A model generated the notes under the pieces. It worked only from the letters and a program-made list of their open reading frames with translations, was not told the origin of the DNA and searched no databases. The position numbers and the translations under genes are program-made. A stretch of DNA of 64,000 nucleotides, taken from assembly GCF_004664715.2 (NCBI RefSeq), contig NC_051072.1, positions 44,003,642-44,067,641 of the forward strand, written 5' to 3'. Origin of the DNA: Peromyscus leucopus. Taxonomy: Eukaryota; Chordata; Mammalia; Rodentia; Cricetidae. Numbering within the stretch: the stretch's first letter is position 1; each line of letters begins with the position of its first letter. Below, one piece after another: positions 11,001 through 22,539 of the stretch.

Positions 11001-11414
11001 TTCCTCTTCTATAATATTCTTATTCCTTAGTGAGCTCATGCTTTGCTCTGGGTTGGAGAATCTCTTTTCTTCACTTCAAATATACCCAAAATGCATGTTT
11101 CCGTTCTGGATGGTTCCTTTGAATTTTAGTCAGTCCATGCATCCAACAGCCAAATCCATCTTTCCTCTTGGATGTCTACTAAGAACTTCAAACCTAGGCT
11201 ACCCCAGAGTCTCTTACATCTTAGTCAGTGGTCATTCACACTTCTGGGGCTCAAGTCAAGATCTTGCTCTTGTCGATTCTTCTTCTCTTCCTCTCTGGCA
11301 GCATCTAGTTGGTCAGAAAATGGTAACTCTGACATTCAAGTTCCGACTGGGACCTAACTTCTTACCACCTTCTAAGCTACCGCCCTGCGCTAAGTCATCC
11401 CACCGTCTTCTACC

Positions 11415-11700
11415 TGGGATGTTATGATTGTCACACAACTGGTCTCTGATTTTGGCCTTGACCCTAGAATGTTTTATGTTTGCAGGAGCTATTCCAACAT
11501 TTCAAAAATGTAATTCTGACCGAATAATTCCTCTGCCTGAAATCTGATACTTTTCTAAACTGTCCAGCTCAAGTATAAAAATCCTTTTTGCAATGCCCTT
11601 CAACGCTCTTTGATTCAGACTGCCTTCCTCTTCTGCCATGCTTTCGTGACCTTATCTCCTACGGCAAATTTCCCATCCCTTATGGGAATGTGCTTTGCAT
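11415..11700 (+). mobile_element. L2 fragment
   Basis: 'attcctctgcctgaaatctg' and 'ttgattcagactgccttcctcttctgccatgctt' recall L2 3' sequence. Very diverged. Confidence 0.35.
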
Positions 11701-12032
11701 TTCTGATTTTTTTTAAATTTTGGAATATTTGCATATACATAATGAGGTATTTTGACGATTCAACCCACGTGGAAACACAGAATTCATGTGTTTCACATAC
11801 ACATTGCTGAAGGTCATTTTACACAATATCTTCAGTGCACCTGCATTTTATCTGCAACTTGCAGCATGGAATTTTCCGCCTGCGTCATTTTGGTACTCAA
11901 AAGGTCCAGATTTTAGGGTACCTCAGACACCAGATTTTCTCATTATGGATACTCTGTACTCCACCCCACCCCACCCTTACTTGTTCTTTGAAAATCACCA
12001 AGAATTTTTGTGCTTTAAGGCTTTTGCTCAGG

Positions 12033-12034
<2 letters not shown>

Positions 12035-12074
<40 letters not shown>

Positions 12075-12118
12075 ACACTAAAATAAATGTGTGTGTGTGT
12101 GTGTGTATGTGTGTGTGC
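12035..12118. repeat. (CA)n then (TG)n: inverted dinucleotide tract
   Basis: A CA run (12035-12079, one interruption) is followed after about 9 bp ('taaaataaa') by a TG run (12089-12118, one interruption). The two runs are reverse complements and can form a hairpin with a short loop. Overlapping long frames on both strands here (129-142 codons) are microsatellite artefacts. Confidence 0.95.
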
Positions 12119-12334
12119 ATGCAATTTAGTTTTCGTTTGCTGTGTTTTCCCCTCAGTAAATGTGCAACCAAAACCATTGCTCAAATGGAAGCTCTCAGTC
12201 ATCCTTAACAATTCCTGCCCCTCGCCCACCTGGAGTCCTGTTCTCCCTGTCCCCATGCACGGTGCTTCAACTCCACTGTTGTAACTGATTGGCCTTGACC
12301 TCTCCCATGTGGTCTCTGTGGTCATTGCCAGTCA

Positions 12335-12960
12335 TATGTCCCCACTGCAAACCAAGTGGGGTTTCCACACTACAAATCCGATCCAATTGCTGTCTTGCTT
12401 AAAACCCCTTTAGTGGGGCTAGAGAGATGGCTCAGTGATTAAGAGCACTGATTGCTTTTCCAGAGAATCCAGGTTCAATGCCCAGCATCCACATGGCACC
12501 TCACAACTGTCTATAATTCCAATTCCAGGGGACCCGACACCCATAGCAAAACACCAATGCACATTAAAAAATAATAAAGTAAAATAAAGGACAGCTAAAA
12601 CAAATTCTTTAGTGACTCCCCTTTGCTGGTGGAATACAAATACCAATTTTTAATGGGGTCTACGTGGCACTCCTGGTGTGGCCCTCTGTCCCTTCCCAGC
12701 AGAGCTTCTCCTGGACCCCCAGGCTCAGCTCTTTTGTTGTAGGCTAGCAAAGAAGCTTGCTTTTTTCCTAAAGAACATTCACTCTAACTTACAACTCTAT
12801 GCCTGTTGTGTGGTTATCGGTCAAGTATCTAACTCTCCCACTACTATGTAAATTTTATTATGATAGAGACCCAAAGGCTTGGCACACAATTGGCATTCAG
12901 TACATATTTGTTGACTGGGTGGGTCAACAGACATACCGCCGAAAATGAAATCATGCTTCT
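12335..12960 (+). mobile_element. L2 3' end interrupted by a B3
   Basis: 'ttgctgtcttgcttaaaacc' joins, across the B3, to 'actcccctttgctgg', then '...ctggccctctgtcccttcc' type sequence and the tail 'ggcattcagtacatatttgttgactgg', matching L2 3' ends. The junction 'ctttagtg' is duplicated on both sides of the B3. Confidence 0.6.
12417..12600 (+). mobile_element. B3 SINE
   Basis: 'ggggctagagagatggctcagtgattaagagcactg', 'gcccagcatccacatggcacctcacaactgtctataattcc' and a 3' A-rich tail (aaaaaataataaag). An 8-bp CTTTAGTG flanks both ends (ending about 12416 and again at 12608-12615). Confidence 0.9.
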
Positions 12961-14977
12961 GAAAGACAAGGCTGGCAGATCAATTAATAAGGGGAGGAGA
13001 AGGAAGGAAAGATGTTCTGGATAATGAGGCGACTGGCGGACAACGGAGGACAGGAAAGAGGAAATGAAATCCTAAATGTGGGTGTTGAAAGAGGATATAG
13101 AAAGCAACTGTCTCTGGCGGCACTGTGTTATGGTACCAATATACCAGGTAAACCACAAACAGCCCAGCAATACCCAAGACTCCAGGCTCAGTGCCAGCCA
13201 CTCATCCTAAGAGTGGGCCGAAAGTCAACAAACACTTGGCCTCCTGAGTAGTCTCAACACCGAGGGAAGTTTGGTGGCACAAAGGCACTTTCCAGGACAA
13301 CTTGTCTCTTGAAAAGACAAAACCATTTGAACAACGAAGACACTCCAGTCCTGTCCTGCCATCCTCAGGACATCAGGGGTTCATAACAAAGCTGGCTCCT
13401 GGGTCTTTAACAACCTCTGGTATATCTGACTGCATTTTGAATTCAGATGGCTTCATTACTACAAGAAGCAACTTCATTACCAAGAGGGCCCAGAGCCCAG
13501 ACTACACACTAGCTCCCTGTCATATAATTTAGCCTCAGTCATACCTCAGACAATATTTATACAAGGTCACTTCTTCAGACCATGTCTAGCCTGCCCAAAT
13601 GACAATATTATTTATGCCAAATGCTTCTCCTAAGGGATGGAAAACTGCCAACTCTGGTTTAATAGGCTATATGAACAGGCTAGAAAAACATCATTTGTAG
13701 CACACACAGTTTAAGTATTTAGTGTATAACTATGAATACAGACTGATCATTGGAAATATGGCTGAAAACTGGCCCCAGGAAGAAAAAAAAAGCCACAAAA
13801 GCACTAAGGTTTGGATCTTTCCTGCCTGATATTAGTTTTGGAAGCCCTAGGTTTGGCCAGAATTATGAATGCACAAGAGAGAGCTGCCTCAGACGTTCGT
13901 GGCTACCTGAATATCCAAAATAGGGGGGAAATCTGAAAAAGGAAATTTAGCTTGGGCGTATGTGCCCAGCAGCCATCCTCCTGTGGGTTGCAAATTAATG
14001 TGACCATCCAGTGGAACAGGCAGCCCAGAGGCTGCTGGCTACAAAGAACAGTCTAACCCATTGATGTTAATTTACCAAATTATTCACATCCCACAATCTG
14101 GAATAGAAATCAGCAGCCCCCAAAATGCCTCTTCTACACCTCAGTCAAAACACCTATAAAAATTTAGATACCAGGAGGCAAAGTCTGGAACACAAACTAC
14201 TTTCTCATGTTGCCAGTGAGTTATTAAAGTGCAGAATGAGGGACCTGCCAGGGGCAGCCAGCTACCCTTACTTTTCCAAGCTCGGTTCTTGGTGGTGACT
14301 TTCATTTGGTCAAAATATACTGGGGACAACTCCTTTCTTTTAAAATCTAGTGAAGGATGTAACTCATATATCCCAATCAATCCTTTATGGACCATTAGCA
14401 CATTAAAATACCTCCCAGTAGAGAATTCACAAACTTCAGCGTGCTTTTAAGTAAAGTATAGCACGTCTGCCTGACCTTGTATGACTTACTGATAAATATC
14501 ACTAGTGATTTACATTTCCCTTTATTTAAATGCTGAAAATTTCCACGCATGAATACTGTATCTAATTCAAATTTTAGAGTGCGCAAATGTCAGTTTCTAA
14601 CAAGCTCTCAAATACTCAAAATTCTTCCTTTGTGTTGATGAATGGTTCTTATTCCTTGAAATGCATTCCTTTGAGGCTGGCATCTGTTTTGTTTTTGGTA
14701 GTTTGTCTTCACAGACAGCTTTACCCACGATACCTCAACAATATGGCTGCCTAAACAAGACCTAAACAAGGACAATGCTAATAGACAGGACTAACATGGA
14801 AGGAGAAAAGCTCACAGGGCCCCACCCATAAACGAGAACTGTAGGCAACTAAGGAATGTTGAGAGTGAGAGAATTAGTCTTCTGCAGGGATGAGCCCCCA
14901 ATTGGTATTCATTATCAAGTGGTCAGCCCTGAAGGCAATATACATGCAAGCAACAGAAGTCTGTATTTATATATTTA
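12961..14977. other. Gene-free unique sequence
   Basis: Two kilobases without a recognised gene or repeat. Frames reach 86 codons (14141-14401, antisense) with no domain. An A-run lies at about 13783-13792. Confidence 0.5.
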
Positions 14978-15006
14978 TGCTTCTATAATATATATATATA
15001 TATATA
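14978..15006. repeat. (TA)n microsatellite
   Basis: About 12 TA units following 'cttctata'. Confidence 0.9.
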
Positions 15007-16157
15007 AAGAAAAAGAGGTCATGAATTTAAGGCATGGGAAGGATTGGGGGAGGAAAGGGAAAGAGGAAAATTATGTAATTAATTTTTAAAATTAAAAAAT
15101 AGTTGTCACCAGAGAAATTGAGAAACATCAGTTCAATGTTTAAAAACATTTAAAATCATTATCATTATTTATTTAATGTTAATTTTTTTTTGTGATGAGC
15201 ACCTCTGGCCAAATCCAGGCCCAGGAATTTATTTCATGACAATAATTACAAATACACAGAAAATTTATTATTGTAAATAATTTACAAAAATAGATTGGAG
15301 TAAATAAACCATACATCTGACTTCTATTACATAAAAAAAATCATAAAAAAAATCTTCGCCATCGAAGAAAGTTCACAGTACATGACAAGTGAGAAAGAGT
15401 GTGACAAAACCAGATATGGTGGTGTTTGTCCATAGTTTCAACACCCAGAAGGACTGAAGTTGAAGGCCAGACAGACTAAATTAACCCTAGGCAGGACAGA
15501 CAGACGCCTCAGGACTTCCCGTGGAGATGAAGACAGCAGTGGGAAGGAGCTTGGAGCTGATAGGTCTCGGTCCTATCTTCAGGCAAGAGATCCTAGGGGT
15601 ACTAGACCTTGCAAAATTTTATTAGAGAAGTCATTTATTCCCCAAATATCATCATTCAATTGAAGGAAGGGTGTCATGGGCACTTTTCCTGCTCCTAAAC
15701 CAATGGTGGCTTGGACTGGACCCATGTAAAACTTTTGGTCCTCTTCCTGAATGTCTTCCTCAGCCAAGAGCATGAAACCTGACTTGGGTACCACAGTGAG
15801 ACCCCTGTATCTTTGACAGTAAAACATTATCACATGCTCCTAAATACTGCAGCACTCATGGGGAATACCTGAGCCAGGCTTCATGTCCACACGATCCCAT
15901 AGCATAGGCATTTACTAGGACATTGCAAATAAACCATGAATAAACACAAGTATGAAATGGAAGACTCTATAGACTTTTTTTTTTTTAATCAGAAAGAGAG
16001 ACCTGCTTCATAAGACTTCTAACAGGCAGAAATGACCTGTAGCTATTAAGACAGAACTTTTCCCAAGGCATAACAGTGGAAAAGACAAAAATGAGTATGG
16101 CCTTTGCTGAAGACACTCTGTGCACTCTGGGGAAAATAAATCTGCTAAGGTGTGTTT
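15007..16157. other. Gene-free, AT-rich, with one unexplained open frame
   Basis: AT-rich left half. A short old B1-like patch may lie at 15418-15470 ('atatggtggtgtttgtccatagtttcaacaccc'). The antisense 84-codon frame at 15579-15833 has a protein-like composition (GLGAGKVPMTPFLQLND) but I do not recognise it. It could be a processed pseudogene piece or chance. Confidence 0.4.
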
Positions 16158-16278
16158 GTTTGTTTGTTTGTTTTTACAGTCTCGTTATGCAGCTCCAGCT
16201 TTCACTTGGATCTTGTGATCCTCCTGCCTCAGCCTCCCACACACTGGCATTGTAGCCCTGCATCACCATGCCAGACTA
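16158..16278 (-). mobile_element. Old B1 SINE fragment
   Basis: 'gatcctcctgcctcagcctcccacacactggcattgtagccctgcatcaccatgcc' is reverse-complemented B1/PB1. The left end merges into a (TTTG)n run that probably was its A-tail. Confidence 0.75.
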
Positions 16279-16287
16279 TTGCTAGAC

Positions 16288-16711
16288 CAGCAATTCTTAA
16301 CTTGTCGGTTGTTGGTTAAGCGGCAGCGCTCATGGCTGGCCGCTGCCGACGGAGGAGAGCGCTGGAGGAGAGCGCTGGAGGAGAGCGCTGGATGTATTGG
16401 TGATGGAAGAGTCACGAGCACATGGTTACCTTTCTAGAGCTTTATTGGGAGAGAAAGGGAGTGGGGGGGGATGCTGTCGCTGGCTGGTGATGTAATTAAG
16501 GACATAATCCTTACATGGGGGATGGGGATCAAATGATCTTGTCACAGGGGTCACCTAAGACCATAAGAAAACACAGATGATGTTTACATTATGTTTCATA
16601 ATAGTAGCAAAATTACAGTTATGAAGTAACAAATTAATTTTGTGGTTGGGGTTACCACAACATGAGAAACTGTATTGAAGAGTCAAAGCATTAGGAAGTT
16701 CAAAACCACTG
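16288..16711 (+). mobile_element. URR1-type hAT DNA transposon, carrying an insertion
   Basis: The ends 'cagcaattcttaacttgt' and '...gttcaaaaccactg' are a decayed hAT-Charlie terminal inverted repeat. The core 'aaattacagttatgaagtaac... ggttggggttaccacaacatg' matches the abundant rodent URR1 family. Flanks TGCTAGAC (16280-16287) and TTCTAGAC (16712-16719) form an 8-bp duplication with one mismatch, as expected for hAT. About 200 bp of foreign sequence interrupts it at roughly 16320-16515. No transposase is present, so it is non-autonomous. Confidence 0.85.
16320..16515 (-). mobile_element. LTR fragment inserted in URR1
   Basis: The reverse complement contains a polyadenylation signal context (tcccaataaagctctag), followed by a GC-rich stretch with three tandem copies of a 15-bp unit around 'ggagagcgctggagg' (about 16352-16393). 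A GC-rich inverted pair 'ggcagcg...cgctgcc' lies at about 16322-16348. Boundaries are approximate. It is probably an ERV LTR, but the family is unknown. Confidence 0.5.
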
Positions 16712-16756
16712 TTCTAGACTTTTCTCTTTGGATATCCTGTGGTTCAAACTCAACAT

Positions 16757-16980
16757 TTAAAAAAACATTTATTATTGTTATTGTTATTGTTATTATTACT
16801 GTCGCTTGTGCACATATGATGGAAGGGGATGCCTCTATGCCATAGTGTGCCTGTGGAGGTCAGAGGACAACTTAATGAAGCTGGTTCTTCCTTCCACCTC
16901 TACATGGGTTCTGGGGATTGAACTCAGGTCCTTGGCTTTCACAGCAAGCCTCTTTACCTGCTGAGCAACATCACTAGCTC
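16757..16980 (-). mobile_element. B3 SINE
   Basis: Reverse-complemented B3: 'ggaggtcagaggacaactt', 'tctggggattgaactcaggt' and 'tttacctgctgagcaacatc'. The ATT/GTT-rich run at 16766-16799 is its expanded tail. Confidence 0.85.
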
Positions 16981-17565
16981 CAAACTCAGTACTTATAATG
17001 CAGGGGTAATTCATGTCTGTTCCTTCGCATGGTTCTTTTTAAGGCAACTGAAGAGTGGGGACAGGTATAACAAGAGGGGTGTCTAGGATCTCTGAGGTCA
17101 GCTTGGTTGAGACTGGAAAAGACTGAATATATATATATATATTTGGGGTAGTCAAGGAAAATAGAAGTCAGTACAAAAGACCATCTAAGAAATAAGAGTA
17201 TGGGTAAGCCTTTTTTTTTTTTTATCAAGTCACAAAAATGTCATTGACTTGAAAGTAGAAATTTTCCATCAAAAAATACACTTTGATGTGATGCTAATGG
17301 ATCTTTGTGGGGGGGGGATGAATCCAGATGTACGAGATAAAGCAATGTAAAACCATGCTAAAATCCTTCCAAGAGCTCAACTAGTTCACTGTCCTGAACA
17401 AAAATTAAAGAGGAAACTTTTCGAAGAGGTAAGTAAGCATTAGTAAGCAATCAGAGACATGTAAAGGAGGACCAGCTTGCCAAATGCGGGAAATATGTGA
17501 ATGCACCTTAGCAAGTACCGTGGGCTTCATCTCTTTCATACATGCATGTTGCTTGCCCCCCCCCC
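16981..17565. other. Gene-free unique sequence with simple repeats
   Basis: (TA)n at about 17126-17143, a T-run at about 17210-17223 and a short G-run near 17309. Nothing else recognised. Confidence 0.5.
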
Positions 17566-17655
17566 CAGGCAGGGTCTTACTCTCTAGATCTTCTTGCCTC
17601 AGTTTACAGCATGCTGGGATTAATGACAGGCATGTGTTACCATGTCCGACTAGGA
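17566..17655 (-). mobile_element. B1-type SINE fragment
   Basis: 'gcagggtcttactctctaga... gcatgctgggattaatgaca... caccatgtc'-like text is a partial reverse-complemented B1, preceded by a C-run at about 17556-17568. Confidence 0.6.
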
Positions 17656-18317
17656 TTCTCACTCTGACAGGCTGCATCGACCTTTTGGCTTGATCCCAGT
17701 ATTGAAAGGTGGGAGCTAACGCGGGTCTCCTTTTGTTTTCCTGGGTCTGGGGTTGACCGAGTGCTGACTGGCACTCCGAACCAGAATAACACACTCAACT
17801 CAGCAGCCAGGCCCGTGGATCCTCCCAGACTGGAAAGCTGAGAAAAGCCGCTCTGTGGTCCCCGAGGCCGTTCAGACAAGAGCGATTGTGCAGTCAATGG
17901 GTCCATCTTGGGGACTTTGGCTGTGCAAATGGCAAGAGCTCTTCAGACTAAACTAGAGGTTATTTTATAAGGACCATCAAACTCCTCATTTGCATGTGTG
18001 AAATTCCTGTGGGGAGGCTGGTTTTCTTGAATCAGGCTGTTTGGGACAGATGACAAGTGGGAGTGTGGCAGGCCTCAGCCACTTTGAAGCCGTCCCCCAG
18101 TCTTTCCTTCCCCGATCCCAGTCACAAGCCAAGCATCTGAGTTTTAACACAAAGGATCCCAGCTCCCATCATCCCAGGAGGGGGCTGCTGGCCTTCCAAC
18201 TAACAGGAAGACACCCGCCCAAGTTTGCTTAGCACAAATGTCCACACTAAGCCTTTGTATGCATTATCTGTTTGAATCCTCCGAGTTAGGCTAGGACAGT
18301 TGGTGGTAACGTTAGTC
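17656..18317. other. Gene-free unique sequence
   Basis: No gene recognised. A short MIR-like trace ('gcattatctgtttgaatcctccgag') lies at about 18262-18286. The antisense 129-codon frame at 17405-17794 shows no domain. Confidence 0.45.
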
Positions 18318-18603
18318 ATTTTTTTTTTATTTATTTATTTGTTTCTGTTTATTTACTTGTTTATTGGACAAGGGCTCACATTGTATCCCAGGCTGGCCTC
18401 AAACTGGCAATTCTCCTGTCATAGCCTCCTTCTTTCTGGAATTATAAGCAAGTGCAATATATGCAATATGCCCATATGCCTTTTATTTCCTTTATCTTCA
18501 CATTGTGTGTTAATTTGTTTACTTATTTTGTCATGCTGGGATTGAACCCAGAATCTCAGCAGCACCAGGTAAGCACTTTACCATTGAGCTATATCCCCAG
18601 CCC
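18318..18603 (-). mobile_element. B4 SINE, antisense, interrupted
   Basis: The right end 'taagcactttaccattgagctatatccccagccct' is a reversed ID-type head. The left part 'tcccaggctggcctcaaactggcaattctcctgtcatagcc' is reversed B1 body. About 80 bp of other AT-rich sequence separates them. Confidence 0.75.
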
Positions 18604-18918
18604 TACAACATCCCTATGTTTTAATCCTTATTTTACTTACATTAGTGGGGGGTGGGGTGGGGTGGGGTGGTGGTGGCGGGGTGTTGAGCATGCCACGGAT
18701 TACGTCGACAACTCCCTGGAGTCAGTTTTCTGCTTCCACCATGGGATCTGAAGATAAAACTCAGATCACCACATTTGCACAGTGGATGCTTTCACTCACC
18801 CAGACCTCTCACTGTTCCTATGTCTTCAAGAAGAAAGCCTAACCTTAGGCTAAAGCTAACTGAGGCTACAGTTAAGGTGAATACATACTGGGTCACACAG
18901 GTCGTGGTGGGGTTTATG

Positions 18919-19097
18919 GGTTTTTTTTGTTTTTTGTTTTTTTTTTTGGTTTTTCGAGACAGGGTTTCTCTGTATAGCTTTGCGCCTTTCCTGGAACTCA
19001 CTTGGTATCTCAGGCTGGCCTCGAAAAACTCACAGAGATCCGCCTACCTCTGCTTCCTGAGTGCTAGGATTAAAGGTATGCGCCACCACCGCCCGGC
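18919..19097 (-). mobile_element. B1 SINE, cricetid type, exact target duplication
   Basis: Full-length reversed B1: '...cgccaccaccgcccggct' at the right, 'gagacagggtttctctgta' and 'tagctttgcgcctttcctgg' within. Flanks GGGGTTTATG (18909-18918) and the same at 19099-19108 mark the insertion. The 'tttgcgcctttcctggaac' block is, to my knowledge, typical of cricetid B1. Confidence 0.95.
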
Positions 19098-19108
19098 TGG
19101 GGTTTATG

Positions 19109-19519
19109 TTTTGATGCTTCTTCCTCAACTGATAGCACTGTTTTGGGGGGCTGCGGAACCTGTAGGAAGTGGACCCTAGCTGGCAGGAATAGTTTGCTGT
19201 GGGCAGACCTTTGAAAGTTATGCCTGCTTGGTCCCTGGAACCCGCCTCTTTATCTGAAACATGATGTGAAGAGAGCCTCTGCCTCATGTTTTAGCTACCG
19301 GGAACTGAACGTAAATAGTTCACCCTCTACTTCTATACGTCACAGCTCTTCTACCTGATGCTGTATTGCTTCATGGTTTGGAAAATGGGCTCAGTCTGCA
19401 ACTAGGAGCATCAGCAGGTAATAGTGCCCAAACCAAAACGGTTGTGTGAACCAGATCCAATTGTCAAGTTTGGCCAGAAATCAGTCACCCCATTGAGGCA
19501 CTTGACACTCAGAAAGAAG
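19109..19519. other. Gene-free unique sequence
   Basis: Nothing recognised. Short frames here extend from the neighbouring B1. Confidence 0.45.
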
Positions 19520-19785
19520 AACTGCCGTGCCGATCCTGGAACCCACACAATTGCTGGCTAGGTGAGGCAGCTCCAGCCTGGTAAGGCAGAGTGAGCAGTC
19601 CGGTGAGACCAGGTGAACTCTGGGTTCGATTGAGAAACCCTGCCTCCAAGAATAAGGTGGAAGAGAGACAGAGGGGAATTTTAGACATCAACCTTGGACC
19701 CCCATGTCAACACTCACGCGCATCACCCACATGTGTGCCATGTACCATACACACATACCACACTCACACAAATGAAAAGAAATGG
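19520..19785 (+). mobile_element. B4/RSINE1-like SINE
   Basis: 'gaactctgggttcgattgagaaaccctgcctccaagaataaggtggaagagagac' followed by 'catcaaccttggacccccat' and a CA-rich tail ('catacacacataccacactc') corresponds to the 3' half of a B4/RSINE-type element. The head is too decayed to fix the start. Confidence 0.6.
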
Positions 19786-20837
19786 AAAAAAGAAATCTGT
19801 TACCCATGTCATTTTGGTCTTACTATGGCAAGAGCCCAGACACTGCTGTATGGTGCTATAGTTGCTACAAAGCCTGGCTTTGTGCCTCTTCCCTAACTCG
19901 ATTTCCTAGGAACATCTTTTATTTCATTCTAGCTGCTGTGAAATTCAGAAATCCCCCCTCTCCCTGTCCCCTGCTCCCCTTTAGTGGAAAGGAAAGCAAC
20001 TCATAAACAAGCCGATAGTTGCTAAATCAGGCTATGGGGGACAGGTGCCAGGGTGAAGAAATTAGACCAAGTGCGATGCAGCCTGGAGCCTCAGTTCTGA
20101 GTCATCAGGACACACTGGTCTTGGAGATGGGTAAGACGCAGGTCCCAGTGTCCCTTTGAGGACAGCCTGCAGCACAGTAGTTAAAAGTTTCCCAGCTCGT
20201 CTGTCCAGACAGTCTTGCACAGATGGAGCGGCGTGTCCTGTACTCATCACCTGGACAGCAGTCTGGCAAACGCTGGCCAAAGTGGTTTATAACATCTGGA
20301 TAACTGCTTCCAGATGTGGCCTTTCCCTGAAATACTTGATTAAAAGTTTCGCACTCAGCATCTTGCAATAAACTGACATATTGGGAGAGTGTCTATCGTC
20401 TGGTCCCCAGGGCGAAGCAGCTGGGCCTCTTCAAAAATGAGAGGTAGGACTTTTTTCTAGATCTAAACGGCACAGCAGAACTGTGTGGTCAGGCTCCTGT
20501 TGACTCCTTACGACCGACCATCCAGCAAATGGAGCTGAGGCAAGAAAGTGGGCTGGACAGAGCAGAAGCTGTGGGACAGATGCCACTGATGACCAGCAGA
20601 GTCTTCAGAGAGCTGGGTCCCCCAGGAGCCTCGGCTTCTGTGTGAGATGAGGAAGGCAGGCGGTGTACATTAAGAGGCGGCACCAGGAAGGCCGCCATTT
20701 CATTTTTAATTGCTCGTTGACGTCTGTTAGCACAGCCCACTATGGTACTGACTGAAAACTGCCTCAGTGCGCAGGCCTGTCAGCTCCTTTTCATCTCCGG
20801 ACAAACAACAGTGTGTTACGAATGACATGCATTTATA
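19786..20837. other. Gene-free unique sequence
   Basis: No gene or repeat recognised. Overlapping sense and antisense frames at 20062-20371 (71-87 codons) share no domain. Confidence 0.5.
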
Positions 20838-20998
20838 TTTCAGTGTGTATGTGCACATGAGCCTCCTCCGGAGGACGACTTTTAGGAGTTGCTTTTTTCC
20901 CTGGTACCATGTGGGTCCTGAGGACTGATTCCAAGGAGCCAGGCTTGTCGGCAGAAGCGTTAGTTATCTGATGAGTTATCCCACTCACCTAACAACCG
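20838..20998 (-). mobile_element. Old B3 SINE
   Basis: 'accatgtgggtcctgaggac... gccaggcttgtcggcagaag' and '...tgatgagttatcccactcac' are a decayed reversed B3. Confidence 0.6.
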
Positions 20999-21344
20999 CA
21001 TTTAAAAAACATGAACAGTAATAAATGCTTATGACATGTTCCTTTGACAAGCAACTGAAACAATTTTCCATGAAAACAACAACTCTGAGTTCATCGCCTA
21101 ACAGATCCAGGCAAACCCTAAGGTCCTCACAACTTTTGTAGCAAAGTATCATGATGGTCCAGGGGAAAAGGAGACCTGCTAGACCTCAGGTTCAAGTCTG
21201 AAGGAGGCAGGCATGACGGTCCTCCTGAAAGGTGAAGGAGGTCCAGTGATATTTTAAGTCTTGGTTTGGAGATTTAGTTTAGAATCTTTCATTCTGCAGC
21301 ATTTCCCCCATTACTGTTGAAAATCATTATCAACAAATAATTTA
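20999..21344. other. Gene-free unique sequence
   Basis: Nothing recognised. Confidence 0.45.
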
Positions 21345-21585
21345 TTTATAATTTATGGAGCATCTGCAATATGCCAGGGCAGTGATATGCTCTTGTGTGA
21401 TATCACTTGTGCGATTGCTCTGTGATCCTCCTTACAATCTGCCTGCAAATCAGGGAGCATTATTATCTTTATTTTAGGGCACAAGAAAATTGTAGCTCAG
21501 AGCTAAATAGCCCACTACAAATTGTAAAACCAGCCTGGGGTGGATCTGGCATTTGACCAATCAAAATCAGTCTACCTCCAAAGAT
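21345..21585 (-). mobile_element. MIR SINE
   Basis: Reversed MIR: 'tttatggagcatctgcaatatgccagggcagtg', '...attatctttattttagggcacaagaaaattgtagctcagag' and 'ggatctggcatttgacc' in the correct order. Confidence 0.7.
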
Positions 21586-22539
21586 GCCTCGTGACAGTGG
21601 CCATGCTATTTCACCTTAGAATTCAGTGTACCCAAAACAACAACAACAACAACAAAAGAAGTGAAAACGATTTTTCTGCTCTTCACCTATACTCCTAACA
21701 GTTACGCCCAGGGTGTCCCTTGTTTACTATGCCCATACCAAGTCTCTGTCCATTGTGCCTCGTGGCCCCGAGAGCACTTCCTCGGCTTGCTCCTGATGGC
21801 TGGACAGGTGCTCAGCACAATAGCTCCCTTTTCCCCCATCTGCTTCTCCTTGCATGGCGGGGCCCCGACCCGTCATGGGCGGCTGCTTCCCACATGTGTT
21901 TGCAGACCCACTGATGAGAAATGGCAGAAGCAGGTATTAAAGGTGGAGGTTCTGGCTTATGGCTCCAAATGTATTAAAAAACATTCCCAGACTCCACATA
22001 AAGAGTTTTACACACGCAGCACATATGATACATGGGAGACAGAGAAGCAGACGTGGGGCTAACCACAGCGAGACACGTAACCACAACAGAAGTCTGGGGA
22101 GACGGGCGCAAGGAAAGCTACGTTTACAGACTGGGTGATGGATCTCCTCTTCAGCAGGCAGACAGACAGCTAGAGGTACTTAGTTTTATAAAAAGTTGAC
22201 AGAAAGAACTCCAGACATCCAGGCCTCCTCTCCTCTAATTCTTGTGTCCAGAGCTGACTCAGCCGCGTCTGCTTCCCTTCGAAGGAGGGTAAGTTATTCC
22301 ATGCACTCCGGCTAATTATCCACAACCGCTCCTTTCATTTCTCACAGGTCGTTTAAATGTCTCCTTGTCTGGGTTAGAACTAGGGTGAGATGTTGAATTC
22401 CCTTCTGTGGTCCCCCCCCCTGCCCCCCGCCCCCAGTGATGGGTTTCTCATACCTAGGGTATTGTTTGTGGGCAAAGTCTTTCAACCTAAAGGCCCTTGG
22501 GATGATCGCTTGAGGACTTGTTTCACTAGGCTCTGAAAG
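21586..22539. other. Gene-free unique sequence
   Basis: (CAA)n at about 21640-21657 and a C-rich run at about 22410-22434. The 133-codon frame at 21661-22062 has no recognised domain and shows no upstream promoter or splice context that I can support. Confidence 0.45.

Noticed and set aside
11786..12325. Open frames of 129-142 codons on both strands near 12 kb
   Set aside because: They run through the CA/TG microsatellite. Dinucleotide repeats keep all frames open, and no domain is present.
17405..17906. Overlapping antisense frames of 129 and 89 codons near 17.4-17.9 kb
   Set aside because: They cross a B1 fragment and a C-run, with no domain recognised.
21661..22062. 133-codon sense frame at 21.7 kb
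   Set aside because: No recognised motif, and I see no supportable start or splice context. Kept only as unique sequence.
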